The notes: generated by a model not told the origin, from the letters alone. DNA of 64,000 nt from Patellaria atrata CBS 101060 (GCA_010093705.1 MU006094.1:270834-334833); one strand, 5' to 3'. Positions 22,172-33,491 are shown, numbered from the stretch's first letter. Made by a program: numbers and translations.

Positions 22172-24199
22172 CTATTGCAACCTAACGCCGGCTTGTCGAT
22201 TCTTTTTTGCTGTTGCAGTACTTGCAGTTGCCTCACTGTTATCCAACGCACTGGCCGCCAAACGTTTCTTCTCTTCGTCGATCTTCTTGAGTCTCTTTTC
22301 GGTCTTTTGCTTACCACTACCTTTACCATGGAATTGGTGGCTAAGATGCTTGAACGCTTCTTTCTGATTCATACTGCGACCGAATTCGTCGACATACTTG
22401 AGCTCGACGTTGGGCTTATATTCCCGATTAAAAATTTCCGCTTCTTGTCGAGAGCTCATCTGATCGCGTTGCGTATTGTTCCACCTAGCATACTCCTCTC
22501 GCTCACGAGCGGACATGCGATCGAGCCTGCCACTGAGACGGTCTTTCTCGCGTTGAATTCGAGCACGGCGCTCTGCTTCCTCCTCACGTCTCTGCTTTTC
22601 GGCAAGGAAGCGTTGACGCTCGCGAAATTGTGCATTAATGTCGCCACCTGCTGTTGTCTGGAGTAACCCACGTTTAGAGAGTAGAGAAAGCGTTGAACCT
22701 AATCCTTGGTCGAGAGTTTCTTCTTCCTGCAAACCGGTAGCAGGCACGTCAGCAGATACGCTGCGGACGAGGCGTTCCTGGCGATCTTGTTCGTCTTCTA
22801 CAGCACCATAGGACTGCTCCATATCGACATCGCCATCCTCATCCGCGATCGGGGAAAGGCCTTTCGCCTTGCCGTTTTGACTCTTTTCAAGTTTGGCGGA
22901 ACGGCTTCTCCTTGCTCTTGGATCGGGCGAGTTGCGTCTCTGCAGATTTGCCACGAATTCTGTAGTCTCATCAATAACAAGACCCGGTTCCTCGTCTGCG
23001 GCCTCTGTGGTGTTCATAACATCAGGGATTGCTGATGCTTCTTCACGTAATTGACGGGCTAGGTCTTCAGGGTGCACCTTTTTACGTTTCTTCAACGCTT
23101 CTCTCCTTTGCGCTGCAAGATTAGCTTGCAATTCATCGTCGTCAATAAATGCCGCATCTAAATTTCGCTTCTTGGCCAGTCCATTCGAACTATTTTCAAC
23201 TACTGAGTCAACTTCCATGGCGCTTGGATCTAGTTTCTCTTCTTGCACGACGGGGAAGATATCATCCTCATCAAAATCCTTCTTTCTAGTAAATTTAGAC
23301 TTCTTTTTCTTGGGCTTTCTGATTTTAATTTCGGATTCATCCTTGTAATCGGAAATTGGAATGTCCTCCTTTAGTATGTCGAGACTAACGGAGATTCCTT
23401 TGCTGTTCTGAGAACCGGCCTGTTGCCTTGGTGTGACTTCTTCCACTCCTCTTCCCTGTCCGTCCAAGGTAAAACGCTTGACCTTTTTACCTTCGATTTC
23501 CTCGTCATAGTGTGAAAGAAGACCTTTCTCTCCCGTCTCATCCACTTCATTTGGATCGTATACAGGTTTCCGCTTCTTGAGCCGCAATTTCTCGACAAGC
23601 TTCTCTTTAGCCCTTAGATCTGCATTCTCCAACTCGTCCTCCGAACCGGAAGCATCGACAGCTGCATCTTTAAGGGTAAGGATCTGCTCCCCAGCTTCCT
23701 CATCGAACTGTGATAACTCGTGTCCGACTTTTACACCAGCAAGATCCGCGGCGGTGTACTCGGCCTGAGCAGCTCTCTCTTGCTCCTCAAGCGCTTCTTG
23801 AAGTTTCCTGGCCTTCTCAATCTTCTTTTGCCGTTTCTTTTGCTGCAACAACCATGTTCGGGTATCCATGTCTTCCCCTTCATCCACATCTCCAAGACCT
23901 TTACCTTCCAACTTCGCAAATCTCTGCGCCGCCTCGCGAGCTTTCTTGATGGCCTCCTTCTGTGCTTGTCGCTTAGCTTTCGCCTCAGCCTCCGCTTGTA
24001 ACTGCTGCCAATTGTCGGAAGCGGCAGCTTGTCTGGTTATGTAAGTACTCGCTGGTTCGTCTTCCGAATCGCCATTCTTTGCTTCTTTAAATACTGGACC
24101 ATTGTCATTCGTGCTGGGGAGTCCAGGGACAGGAAGAGGCTTCATTCCCATCGCGACGCGAATCTTGTTCGCCTCCTCGATAGAAACGACGTCCGCCAT
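22172..24199 (-). CDS. SNU66: U4/U6.U5 tri-snRNP protein, SART-1/Snu66 family
   Basis: Spliceosomal tri-snRNP component, nuclear. Single exon of 675 residues starting MADVVSIEEANKIRVAMGMKP, the characteristic SART-1 N-terminus (conserved EANKIRxxLGxKPLP). The body is highly charged and helical: KAKRQAQKEAIKKAREAAQR, DMDTRTWLLQQKKRQKKIEK and the YTAADLAGVKVGHE box. The C-terminus carries VELKYVDEFGRSMNQKEAFK, then SHQFHGKGSGKQKTEKRLKK, the signature end of the family. The downstream C-terminal tail is lysine-rich. No intron is needed. The start is the first ATG of the open frame and fits the family. Confidence 0.95.
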   Translation of the reverse strand: MADVVSIEEANKIRVAMGMKPLPVPGLPSTNDNGPVFKEAKNGDSEDEPASTYITRQAAASDNWQQLQAEAEAKAKRQAQKEAIKKAREAAQRFAKLEGKGLGDVDEGEDMDTRTWLLQQKKRQKKIEKARKLQEALEEQERAAQAEYTAADLAGVKVGHELSQFDEEAGEQILTLKDAAVDASGSEDELENADLRAKEKLVEKLRLKKRKPVYDPNEVDETGEKGLLSHYDEEIEGKKVKRFTLDGQGRGVEEVTPRQQAGSQNSKGISVSLDILKEDIPISDYKDESEIKIRKPKKKKSKFTRKKDFDEDDIFPVVQEEKLDPSAMEVDSVVENSSNGLAKKRNLDAAFIDDDELQANLAAQRREALKKRKKVHPEDLARQLREEASAIPDVMNTTEAADEEPGLVIDETTEFVANLQRRNSPDPRARRSRSAKLEKSQNGKAKGLSPIADEDGDVDMEQSYGAVEDEQDRQERLVRSVSADVPATGLQEEETLDQGLGSTLSLLSKRGLLQTTAGGDINAQFRERQRFLAEKQRREEEAERRARIQREKDRLSGRLDRMSAREREEYARWNNTQRDQMSSRQEAEIFNREYKPNVELKYVDEFGRSMNQKEAFKHLSHQFHGKGSGKQKTEKRLKKIDEEKKRLAASALDNSEATASTATAKKNRQAGVRLQ

Positions 24200-24558
24200 G
24201 GTAGCTGATATACTAGTTAAACAACTCGTATATTTGGATTCGTATGGGGATATCTTGATCTCGACGTGCTATTGTATTAACGAAATGTTAGGTGAGTAGT
24301 AATGGAAGGAACAGTCCAGAGTTAGAGTTAGAGGTTCAAAATTGCGGAGTTGTACCTTGGGACTAGCGCGCCAAGACCGCATGCCCTTATAAAAATCTTT
24401 GTTCAGGATCTCTTTTCCTTTTCTTTCCCATAATCACAGATCTGTGTCCAGCAATCCCGAGGGCCTTTCGGGGTGTTTTTCGGTAGTATTGTTGGACAGT
24501 TCGATAATCATGGAGCCACCCTCTACATGGTGTCAATTTCCAATCGACAGATCTCAGA
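24200..24558. other. Promoter region of SNU66
   Basis: Upstream of the SNU66 start, before a run of degenerate coding-like sequence. No gene recognised. Confidence 0.45.
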
Positions 24559-24983
24559 TCAACGTGTCGATATCTGAGCTAAAGCTTTGAGCTCCCTACG
24601 GGTGAGCTCAGTGGAGGCCAGGTACTCGGCGGGCGTCATATTCCATTTCCTTCACTGAGGGCATCGCCTTATGAGGTTGGGACAAACCATGACTGCCTAC
24701 ATACTTTCGACAATCGTCACATACAGCAGACTTGGCCAGAATCTGAACATTGTTCTGGGCCTTATATCGCAATTCTACGCATATGAACCGCATCCCGATA
24801 CCATATAACCTTCACAAACTGATCCATATCCCTTTCCCAGTCTCGATATGTAGAAGCTTCGAATTGAGAAAGATTGGAGCTTGAATCCGGACCCATTACA
24901 TTGATACTCCAAATTCCATGCGCCTCCCCATGCACAGTATTTCCCTCCTCAACTCCTGATGTATGATTATAGCAATTTCAAGT
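24559..24983 (-). pseudogene. Unidentified gene remnant
   Basis: Directly downstream of PTH2 on the same strand, two adjacent frames look protein-coding. One reads GIWSINVMGPDSSSNLSQF, then STYRDWERDMDQFVKVIWYR, and stops at 24762. The next overlaps it (RYKAQNNVQILAKSAVCDDC). A third begins MTPAEYLASTELTRRELKAL and stops at 24559. They can only be joined by frameshifts; no clear GT-AG introns connect them. I recognise no family. It may be a decayed gene, or a real one whose introns I cannot resolve. Confidence 0.3.
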
Positions 24984-25648
24984 GACCTGTAACTTTATCC
25001 ACTATACTCTTCGGAGCAGGCCCTACACCTAGCACCGTTGCACTCCCACTTGCGATCTGTGTACGTCCTGCATCATGTATCACCTGCGCACATAATCCCA
25101 AGCTCACAGCCTGAGCGTGAAGCACCTCCAACTCTTCCTCACTCTTCACTTGTAGCGCCACCTTTGCCTGGCCATACCGTTCCCAGCGTTTTAGGAGAGG
25201 GGAGTCTGGAGCAAGTCGGAGGAAAGTCTTGTAGCAGGCGAGCGTCGCATGGGAAGCTTGGGCTGCAATTTTACCTATATATCATCCAAAATTAGAACAT
25301 CTTCTATATCCCCAGTTGACCAAATCATGAACAGTGATTCCCGAGAGACCTACCCTTCGTCATCCCCAAATCCGTTCTGACAACCAGCACCAATTTACAC
25401 TCCTCACTATTGCCCGGAAATTCCCTGAGTTCCTCCCGCTCGTCGAATATCTGATCAAGCTCCGCCTCGCTATCGCTTTCCTCGTCCTCGCTTTTTGACT
25501 TCTTCGCTTTTTGTATTGGTACTCTGCCTCCACTAAACACGCCCAATGCTGTAGCTTGGCCCAGGAAGAACGAGCTGACTCCGACGATGAGACATGTTGC
25601 GAAGAGAATCGCTAGGTTGGAGGGTGGTGGACGGTCGCTGGAAGACAT
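24967..25648 (-). CDS. PTH2: Peptidyl-tRNA hydrolase 2
   Basis: Releases peptides from prematurely dissociated peptidyl-tRNA; the eukaryotic/archaeal Pth2 fold. Exons 25648..25354 and 25274..24967 (transcript order) give 200 residues. The N-terminal part has a membrane-like helix (NLAILFATCLIVGVSSFFLG) followed by a Lys/Glu-rich linker, matching the membrane-anchored form. The catalytic domain begins KLVLVVRTDLGMTKGKIAAQ, the intron splitting the GK. Downstream signatures are SHATLACYK, WERYGQAKVALQV, AQVIHDAGRTQIASGSATVL and GPAPKSIVDKVTGHLKLL. The start was set at MSSSDRPPP; in-frame codons upstream exist but precede the usual N-terminus. Confidence 0.94.
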
Positions 25649-26211
25649 TTGAGGGACTCGGGGTATTGGATGCGGATAGCTGATCTCTGGAAGTGTATAT
25701 CTGAAGTTTCTCATCTGTACCACTAATGTCGAATTCTCAATCGAAGTTCCGCGTTTTGTGGAGCTGGATGTGTGTCTTAAGGCGAGAGACCTGCCATGGG
25801 AAAATAGTTCTACTTTTATCTCTAGTGTCCGCTACAGTACCACCTCTCCACTACTACATCATATATCATTTAGGATCTTGCTAACATTGCGCATGATTTT
25901 AAGTTGACTTCCACATCATAGTAGTTTACACACGGATGTTACCTAGGAATAGAATCACGCGACAACCAGCATAGTATCAAAATAATACCATGGATATAGG
26001 ACGCTACTACAAAAGTAAATTCTAAAAGTTGCACTGGGCATTTCGTTTATACATTGAACGTATCTTGAAAAGTTATTAGAATTTCTATTTCAGGAATCTT
26101 TCCCTCATTATAGTATTTTTATATCTCCCTACGCTCACCCCTTCTACATATGGTTCCTATCTCCCGTTGACGGCTAGAAGACCCCAACCCTATCAAGAAT
26201 TACGCTGTTTC
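25649..26211. other. Intergenic region, AT-rich
   Basis: Promoter of PTH2 at the left and 3' region of the next minus-strand gene at the right. No gene seen. Confidence 0.5.
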
Positions 26212-27997
26212 CTACTCCAGCTTTCCATTCCCATCCCACGGCCATAATTTCCTAGCTCGTTCCTCTGTGGCCTCCTCGTTGCCATATCTCAGTTCTTCCC
26301 GATTGGATCTCATCCATTGTTCAAATGCGGCTTTATGCGCCTCCTCCGCCGCTTCAAACGCTTCGGCGGGACGCCAACCATCTCCGTTCGAGCCTAACGA
26401 GTCTTGCAGCCACAACTTCAATCTCTGATGAACCTCGAAGTCCTCATATTCCTTCTTATGCTTTACTAATTCTTCCTCTGATGGTTGGTAAGCGCATTCA
26501 CCGGGTAATCCAAGCCCCTTCCATCGCCGCGTGAGCTCTAACAACTCCTGCCGTATGGCGGCGGCGCCCATCGACCATGTATTCGGCACGAAACGCAAAA
26601 GCCTGAAATAATTTTCGTCGCTGATCTTAGCTGAAAAGAGTGCCGGACTCCAGGCACGAAGGCCGACCGCGAAGGTCTTTTGGCAGATTTCAAGATCCTT
26701 TTCTTGTTTGGCTTTCGATTCTGCGTTTTCCATCTCTTCGAACATGTTCGGAATGAAACCTGCCCTTTGAGCATCACGTACAGAGGAGTCAATCATATCT
26801 GGCTCTTCTTTGGCATAACTGAAGACAGGCTCGATGCTAGTAGATTGCCAGTCTATGATTGCAGTGATTTGGGATGGATCCTCTTCAGATACAAAAATAT
26901 TCCGGGCGTGGAGGTCGGGATGATAAAGTGTTGGAATAGAGGAATTGATTACTTGAGGAGCTTTTGATAGCTGATTGGTGAGGATGCTTCGGCATATTTC
27001 TAGAAGTCGTAGGTGCTCACTGACAGATCCATGATAAGGGAGTTCATCAGCGCCAGCATGTGGGTTATCAGGCACCTGGGCGACGCCAGCATCGACGAGT
27101 GCTGAGGTGTATTCCTCGATATTTGACCCTATTTACTGCTAAGGTTCCTTTCAAAGTGATTGAAGTCTAACTTACAAGGACCTTGATTGGGGGATTTCCT
27201 GTTGTATGACCACGGTGATAACGGATCACAGTCCCAAAAGCGTATTCCGATATGTGGACCAATACAGAAATCCTCCCCCAAACCGACTTTCTGCGTGAAC
27301 GCTAGTGAATTGTTTGCAAAATAGATGCTTCCATACGCAGAAAACTCCAATTGAGTCATCTGCTGGATTACCTTTGCGAGGGCTTTGATACACAGCATAT
27401 GCTGATGCGTATTCATCCTTGGCCAGATTGTATGAAGTTGGGTGCCTTGTGCATGCTCCATGATGATGTATTCACTCCCAATCCTGCTCTTGTCATTGCT
27501 CCAGTCTAGAATCCTTGGGATTGGAATTGTTGTCTTTGCTCTGACTTTCAATGAATTAGATTAGTCGTTCTCTCAAGCTAAGGACTCACTCACAGTACTC
27601 CATGGTTGCAACCTCGGAACTGGTCGTGTATCGGGCAGGCCCAGCAATACTAAATGGTATTCGCGCCACAAGTCGCTCGCCATTGTCGAGAGAAAAGACA
27701 AAAACGCGGTTAAATCCACCTTCCTTTTTGTCGCAACGAACGATTCTTTGAGCTTGAGGACTCAGTTCAATTATCCGCTCGCAAAGAGCGTTGAAATTGA
27801 ACTGTACATGTCGTGCTTGGCATTGAACAAGATCATGGTGTAGCCAGTGTCCGTCGGTGTACTCATAAGGACGTATCACTAAGGGTTATTAGGAATTAGT
27901 TCGAAAGGCTTGATAGCGACATACCTTCTTCTGAAAGTGGAGGTAAGAGTGTGGAGGTGAGGTTTGAGATCTGAGGTACCTGTACCCTTGAAAACAT
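26212..27997 (-). CDS. Aminoglycoside-phosphotransferase (APH) family kinase-like protein
   Basis: Exons in transcript order: 27997..27925, 27878..27594, 27544..27176 and 27128..26212, giving 547 residues. The start MFSRVQVPQISNLTS is the nearest upstream ATG that connects in frame through a GTATGT...TTAG intron. Kinase-fold signatures include ERLVARIPF (ATP-binding lysine region replaced by RIPF), EYIIMEHAQGTQL, then the catalytic loop HPDLHARNIFV and the metal-binding IIDWQST. This is the expanded fungal APH family, usually of unknown small-molecule substrate; a role in antibiotic resistance should not be assumed. The C-terminal 200 residues are helical and acidic. Confidence 0.85.
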
Positions 27998-29550
27998 TCG
28001 CAGTTTTGATCTGCACCTATAACCCAGCAGTCCTTTATACATGTTCTATTAAGGTTCGAATATAAGGAAATAAAAAGTTTCTTGTCATGGTCTTGGGACC
28101 TGAGATTTGCCGCCAACTCACTAGATACGTGCCTGTGGCTTGCAACTACAGTATAAAACCTCAAGTCACTTCCACCCTGACCCTTACCTTCTAAAATCCC
28201 ATATAGGAGTGGAAGTAAAGCATGAGCACTGTAACGACGGCAGTGGTCATGATCACAAGGCCGCAGTATCGAAATATATCTACGCTGCAAATACATGCCA
28301 CGGAATATACCCACGCCGCAAATACATGCCAGTCAAGGCATGTGTGCAAGCGCCCGTAAAAGCACCAACAGAGAGCATGAACGAATTGGCTGGGCATGAC
28401 CTGTTTGCTTTGCATGAGTTTGCATAGGTTAATGAACGTATGAAGAGTCTTGCGGGAGCGTCTCATTGTTCCATTACCTCGCCCCCAAAGAAACTCCTTT
28501 TCAGCTATCAGTTGGCGGGACTCCCTTCTCGACTCAAGGTTTCAAAATTCTTCCCATCGCATACTAAAAACCCTGTCTCTCTCCAACTAACTGTCCAGTC
28601 TGAAAGCAATATACATCTTGATCACTCAGGTCATACCGTACAGACATCGCGAGAGCTCAAAGGGTCTACGGATCATTTCTTTCTACTGTTTGTACGTGTA
28701 GATCAGAAGGACTTACTAGCGCTTTCCTTGGTCTACTTCCGTCAAAATAATGCTTGGGGGAAGTAAAAGGTGGAATTTATCAAGTAGACCGCTGTTTAAA
28801 TGTTCGAGCTCCAAGATCTGAGGAACCTGGGGTATGTGCTGGAGGTACTACTGCATGTACTTTGCCGATGCCCCCTTTTGATAGTCCCGCCGTAAATGTT
28901 TGGAGAATGTACCAGATTCTGAGTGTTCATGAAGTATAGATCGCAGTACACCCATTTGCCTATAACTTAGTAAGAAATTCATCAAATATAACGGCCTTTG
29001 AGAAGACTATTTTCAAACATCCTTCCAAATTGGCTTTATCAGTATCTAATTTTGGCTATACGTAGTAGTAGACTTAGCCCTGAATGCAGAAAAGATAAGT
29101 GTACCATAAAATAGGTCCAATATATTGCAAAAGCTCCAGTAATTTTTGACTAGGAGTTCGTATTTCACGTGTATGTGCAATAAGCGGGAATGGAAATAGA
29201 TAGAATAAATGTAGCATATACTGTAATGAAAGTATAGTGTAATCAAACTTTTGCAGAGAATTACCAAAGAGACGTAGGTAATAGACTGATTCCTTTTCAA
29301 AGAAAGTCAACTATCCTGAAAAAGGGGCAAAGCACATATCGAAATCGTGAGTTTTGGAGAAAAACACAACATGGCATTGAGCTCACGTACAGATTTAGAG
29401 AAAATAACCAGATCGGTAAAGAGTCAGTGTAGACAGCAGCGAAAAAGCTACAGTATCTGGCCTTTATAGTGAACTATCTAAGAAGCACAGGACTAGCCTG
29501 CAACAAAAACTGCAGAAGACGCAGCAAAACACAAAAGGTAAAGCAAAACC
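27998..29550. other. Accessory spacer, no supported gene
   Basis: About 1.5 kb with only short, unrelated open frames. A 17-base word, GCAAATACATGCCA with flanks CGC[T/C], occurs twice (near 28284 and 28314). The segment 29000..29400 is very AT-rich. I see no gene here. Confidence 0.5.
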
Positions 29551-29840
29551 AGAGCTTTCCAGAGGTAAGCTCAAACAACAAACAAACAGGCGAACAACCC
29601 ATGAAGCCATCCAAAGGCTGCTTCAGAGGAAGACGCACAAGAGCTATCCAACGGTAAGCTCCACCAAAAAACGCAAAAACCAAAACCAAAACAAGACGAG
29701 AGCTATCCAAAGGCAAGCTCGAAACACAAACAAGCGAACGACCAAAGGAGCCATCCAATGGTAAGCTCCAGAGGAAGACGCACAAGAACTATCTAGAGGC
29801 AAGCTCCACCAAAAACACCAAAACACCAAAACATCAGGAA
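29551..29840 (+). repeat. Nested tandem repeat: two ~146-bp units, each with three ~48-bp subunits
   Basis: A 21-22 base motif close to GAGCTATCCAAAGGTAAGCT recurs six times: about 29551-29572, 29603-29624, 29639-29661, 29698-29720, 29748-29769 and 29787-29808. Its ends (GAGCT...AGCTC) are inverted, so each copy could form a small hairpin. Between motifs the spacers also repeat in pairs: GAGGAAGACGCACAAGA twice, ACAAACA(G/A)GCGAACAACC-like twice, and CTCCACCAAAAA followed by CAAAAC runs twice. This shows duplication of a ~146-bp unit. Confidence 0.75.
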
Positions 29841-31210
29841 GCGAGCAAACGAGAAGGTAAAACAAAAGCCAATAAACCGACGAAAACGAGCGCCGACACC
29901 ACCACACAGCAACCACCACCTACTCCTTCCTCTTCCACAAGCCTTCCATCCTCGGACCCGGCTCGTTCCTGACGCGGCGCATTCTCTCCGCGCCAACCAC
30001 CGCCGCTAGCGTGCGTGCCTCCGCCTCGTGCTGAGGCAGCGTCACCGCGAGCGTGGTCAGGCCGCGAGGCCGGACGCACGCTTGGGATCAGCTGAGCAAC
30101 GAGGGGGAGGGCGAGGGGCAAGGACGCCAGCGACGACGGCACGACGGGAGGAGGAGGCACCGGCACGAGCTGCGCGACTACCGGAGAGACGACCGGGGCC
30201 AGGGGACGGACGGCGCGCACCAGCACCAGCGCCAGCAGCGACAGATACACCAGCTGTGCCCGAAGGCAGATGAGCAGCGGGGGCGCGAGCCGGCGGGGCA
30301 GCGGCGGAACGGACGGCCGGGCGAGCAGCGGGACGGACCGGCGCAGGAGCCGTGGACGAGGAGGGGCGAGGGGAAGGGGCATCTCATCGTAGTCCACAGC
30401 CGGAGCTGTGGTGACAGATGCGGAGGACATGGTGGCTACAAGGGCAGCCGGGCGAGACGGCGCAGGTGGGTTGCGGGCGGGGGCCGGGACACGAGCCACG
30501 GCACCCGAGACAGAAGACGTGCCAGGCCTGCTGGCAGCCGGAACACGAGCCGGGGCGCGGGTAGCGCGGAGGGCGACAGGGAACCATCTGGCGCGGAAAC
30601 CAGGCGACGCTGGCTCAGGCATGCCATTGCCCGTCGCAACGGTGGGGCAGATGGCAGAGGCCTGGGCCTAGGCCTTTGCCGGGACTGGTGACCGGCAGGA
30701 GCCAGCCAAGACAAGTAGCAGAGCAACTGTAGTCTGTGCGACCGGCGAGTTGAGGACGTGCAATGAGACCAGGGTCTCTGGTTTCCTCGTCCAAAGGCGG
30801 AGGAAGACCAGGACCCCGACCTCAAGCTCGCAGCGAGGGAGGGCGCGGAAGCTCTGCCATTTATGCGTGGCATGCATGAGGACGGTTGGGTCGGCCGCCT
30901 CGAGAAACGGGAAAAGTTCCTGTGACTATACGAATATTAGTCTGATGGTTCATAGCTGATAGGGGGTACAGGTGTAGAGATAGAGGTTTATGAAAAGGGG
31001 AAATGTGGCTAGTAGAGGGGCATGGTGTACAAGATAGGTGAAGGGAAAAAGGGGTTGACGTACTAGGGGAACTTTTGCCACGTTGGCAAGGAGAAAAGAG
31101 GAGAGGTCGACGAGGACCACGAAGCTGGCGCGCTCGATCTCGTCGAACCTCTCCAAGAGGACGGAGAGGACGATATCCGCAATTGGGGAGGCGGTCTGGA
31201 GAGACGACAT
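29834..31210 (-). pseudogene. GC-rich orphan gene, interrupted by an in-frame amber codon
   Basis: Exon 1 (31210..31064) encodes 49 residues beginning MSSLQTASPIADIVLSVLLE. A GTACGT...CACAG intron leads in phase to 30919, which reads ELFPFLEAADPTVLMHATHK, then WQSFRALPRCELEVGVLVF, to a TAG at 30670..30668. The same frame then stays open for another 278 codons to 29834 as Pro/Ala/Leu-rich sequence. In another frame inside that stretch a Cys/His-rich peptide, CSGCQQAWHVFCLGC, resembles half of a PHD-type zinc finger. Either the gene ends at the TAG (132 residues) or it is a decayed longer gene with a stop and a frameshift. No family recognised; very high GC compared with its flanks. Confidence 0.35.
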
Positions 31211-32109
31211 CTTCAATGTGTACTAGGTACACAAAAACGAGGCAAGAGGTATATTTTCGAAAAGAATTTGGGAAGCTGTGGTGTGAGATTTGCTTGCAAA
31301 TTTCTTCGTTGAGGAAAAAGGAAAAAAGAAAGATGGAGCAGTCTGACGGTTCAGTGGAGTTATAGCCCGGCCTATACGCTCGGACCTGCAAAGATCTGGT
31401 GACAATAGACAGTATGAACAATAGAAGATATTCGTATTGCTATTGGTGGTGGTATTAGTTCAGGGGGCTGGGAGTGCTGTACATGACCACAAAGCAGGGG
31501 TTCCATGTGGTTAAACAATAGGAACGGCAATGACTTTACCAGCCACTTCCTCAATAGAACACTTTTTTGCAAAGGAGTGGCAGGAAAGGGGCAATGCAAT
31601 TATTTAGGACTAACTCCAATAGAGCATTTTTCAAGAAGGACATGGGCGATAGTGACGTACCAGGACGGCCAAAGGGAAAACTGGGGAAGCTTGAGATAGC
31701 CATCAGTAGGAGTTGTATATCCATGTAGGGTGTCCCTCAGTTTGTACCGATCAGACGAAAATATTGAACTGAACCAATGTATAAGGAAATGAAAGATTGG
31801 AGACGGATTGGGGGGTGATATGGTATAGATGTACCGTCAAAGGGGGATCTGTACAGTTCAGCCGAGGAATCTGTATGATACATCCGTACAATGAAGCGGG
31901 ATATGGTAGTCATGGTGAGCGACTGGCGTATAAACTACCCCAAAAGGAAGACCTGAATAGTTCAGACTAGAAGCCAATATGAAAAAAGCATATAACTCTA
32001 TGGAAAACACGATAGTCACCGGTAAGTAAATGCGCACACAGATAAAACCAGTGAGATACCAGTATATTCCAGACGAGAAATCAATACGTATTGCCCGTAA
32101 ATTTGCATC
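31211..32109. other. Spacer without supported gene
   Basis: Short open frames only. The region may hold the promoter of the GC-rich minus-strand gene at its left end and the 3' UTR of the dehydrogenase at its right end. Confidence 0.5.
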
Positions 32110-33066
32110 CTATGTTACGATATTCTGCGGGTTCCCCTCGACAAAGGCCTCGATATTCCGGATGAGCTGCTCAGTATGGACTTGCAGCGACTGTACACTG
32201 CTCCACGCCACATGGGACGTGACAATAAGATTCGGGATCCTCAGATCCAGCAACGGATTCCCATTCTTCGGCGGTTCCTCCCTCAACACATCAACGCCAG
32301 CGCCAGCGATATCCCCATCCCGCAGAGCCTTCGCCAAAGCGTCCTCATCCACGATTCCGCCGCGCGCACAGTTAATGAGTAAAGCATCCTTGCGCATCAA
32401 AGCCAGTTCCGCTTCACCAATCGAACCACGCGTCTCCTCATTCAACGGCGCCAGAAGAACGAGAACCTGAACCGCTCCTAACACATACCTCCACGCCGTG
32501 CGTCCCTCCCTCACGCTCTCCACCCCCTTCCTCTCCGCCACCAGCACCTCCATCCCGAACGCCTTCGCAATAGCTTCCACCCTCTTCGCCAACCCACCGT
32601 ACCCGATAATTCCCATAACACTGCCATTCAGCGCGATCGGCAGCTCGCCAATTAATAACCCGTACCCCGGCGCTTTCTGCCATTGCCCCGCGTAAATGGC
32701 GTCTCGGTAGGCGTTCAGGTTCCGGCGAAGCGCAAGGATGAGCGCGAAGACGTGTTCGGGGACGGAGACGGACCAGTCGCGCACATTACACACCGCGACA
32801 CCATACTCCCTACAAGCGTCGACGTCGACGTTATCGTAGCCCGTTGCGGCGACGGCTATGAGGCCGATGGAGGGGATCTGGGAAAGCAAGTCCCGGGTGA
32901 TGGGGACACGGTTTGTGATGACGATTTCGGCTCCAGAGACGCGTTGGAAGATATCAGAGGGTTCCGTGTGAGGGTACTCATTCCATTCATGGTCGAATCT
33001 GGGGGAGCGGAGGGGAGACTTTATGGCGGCGCGGTCGAGGAAGACGATGCGTTTGGGTGTCGACAT
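32110..33066 (-). CDS. D-isomer-specific 2-hydroxyacid dehydrogenase
   Basis: NAD(P)-dependent reduction of a 2-keto acid to a D-2-hydroxyacid (glycerate/hydroxypyruvate or related substrate). Single exon, 318 residues, the usual length. Substrate-domain motifs include EIVITNRVPITRDLL and AATGYDNVDVDACREYGVAV. The nucleotide-binding segment is GSVMGIIGYGGLAKRVEAIA; the third glycine of GxGxxG is replaced by alanine, seen in some members. The catalytic triad is visible: Arg in NCARGGIVDE, Glu in DVLREEPP and His in TSHVAWSS. Closest by pattern to glycerate dehydrogenase-like enzymes; the exact substrate cannot be read. The ATG at 33066 is directly preceded by leader sequence. Confidence 0.92.
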   Translation of the reverse strand: MSTPKRIVFLDRAAIKSPLRSPRFDHEWNEYPHTEPSDIFQRVSGAEIVITNRVPITRDLLSQIPSIGLIAVAATGYDNVDVDACREYGVAVCNVRDWSVSVPEHVFALILALRRNLNAYRDAIYAGQWQKAPGYGLLIGELPIALNGSVMGIIGYGGLAKRVEAIAKAFGMEVLVAERKGVESVREGRTAWRYVLGAVQVLVLLAPLNEETRGSIGEAELALMRKDALLINCARGGIVDEDALAKALRDGDIAGAGVDVLREEPPKNGNPLLDLRIPNLIVTSHVAWSSVQSLQVHTEQLIRNIEAFVEGNPQNIVT

Positions 33067-33491
33067 GGTTTACCTTCGAGACGTTCTGTATATTTGGAGT
33101 CGAAGAATTCAGAGGGTTGTTGATGTGGACTACTAATACAAGCCATTTTTTGAGATCAGGACTGGATTTATATACGTTATGCACGCTCAGCATATGATGG
33201 GACTCGATACCAGACGTCAAAATAAAGGCGTGATGGAGTGAAACAAGGATCCAATCATATCATCCCATGGCATCACTAACCAAAATAAGGCACCTGGTAT
33301 GCCATCTTTGTTTACTCATCATCTAGGCCCTGATAAACTGCATTACAAACCTAATGCTCTGCTATAATGGGAATCCAATACAATCATGGGGATATCATGT
33401 TCAAGTATACAAATAATGCCATACTCCATCGCTCAATGCACCATATCCCAACCATTGAATCCTATGCAATACCGGTATCCAAGATCCGCGA
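33067..33491. other. Intergenic region, no supported gene
   Basis: Dehydrogenase promoter at the left and 3' UTR of the next minus-strand gene at the right. No additional gene signal. Confidence 0.5.

Noticed and set aside
26212-27997. Antibiotic-resistance interpretation of the APH-family gene
   Set aside because: Fungal APH-fold proteins are a large family mostly without known resistance activity; sequence alone does not support it.
28140-28939. Several short open frames in the 28-29 kb spacer
   Set aside because: No shared frame, no splice signals linking them and no family similarity that I recognise.
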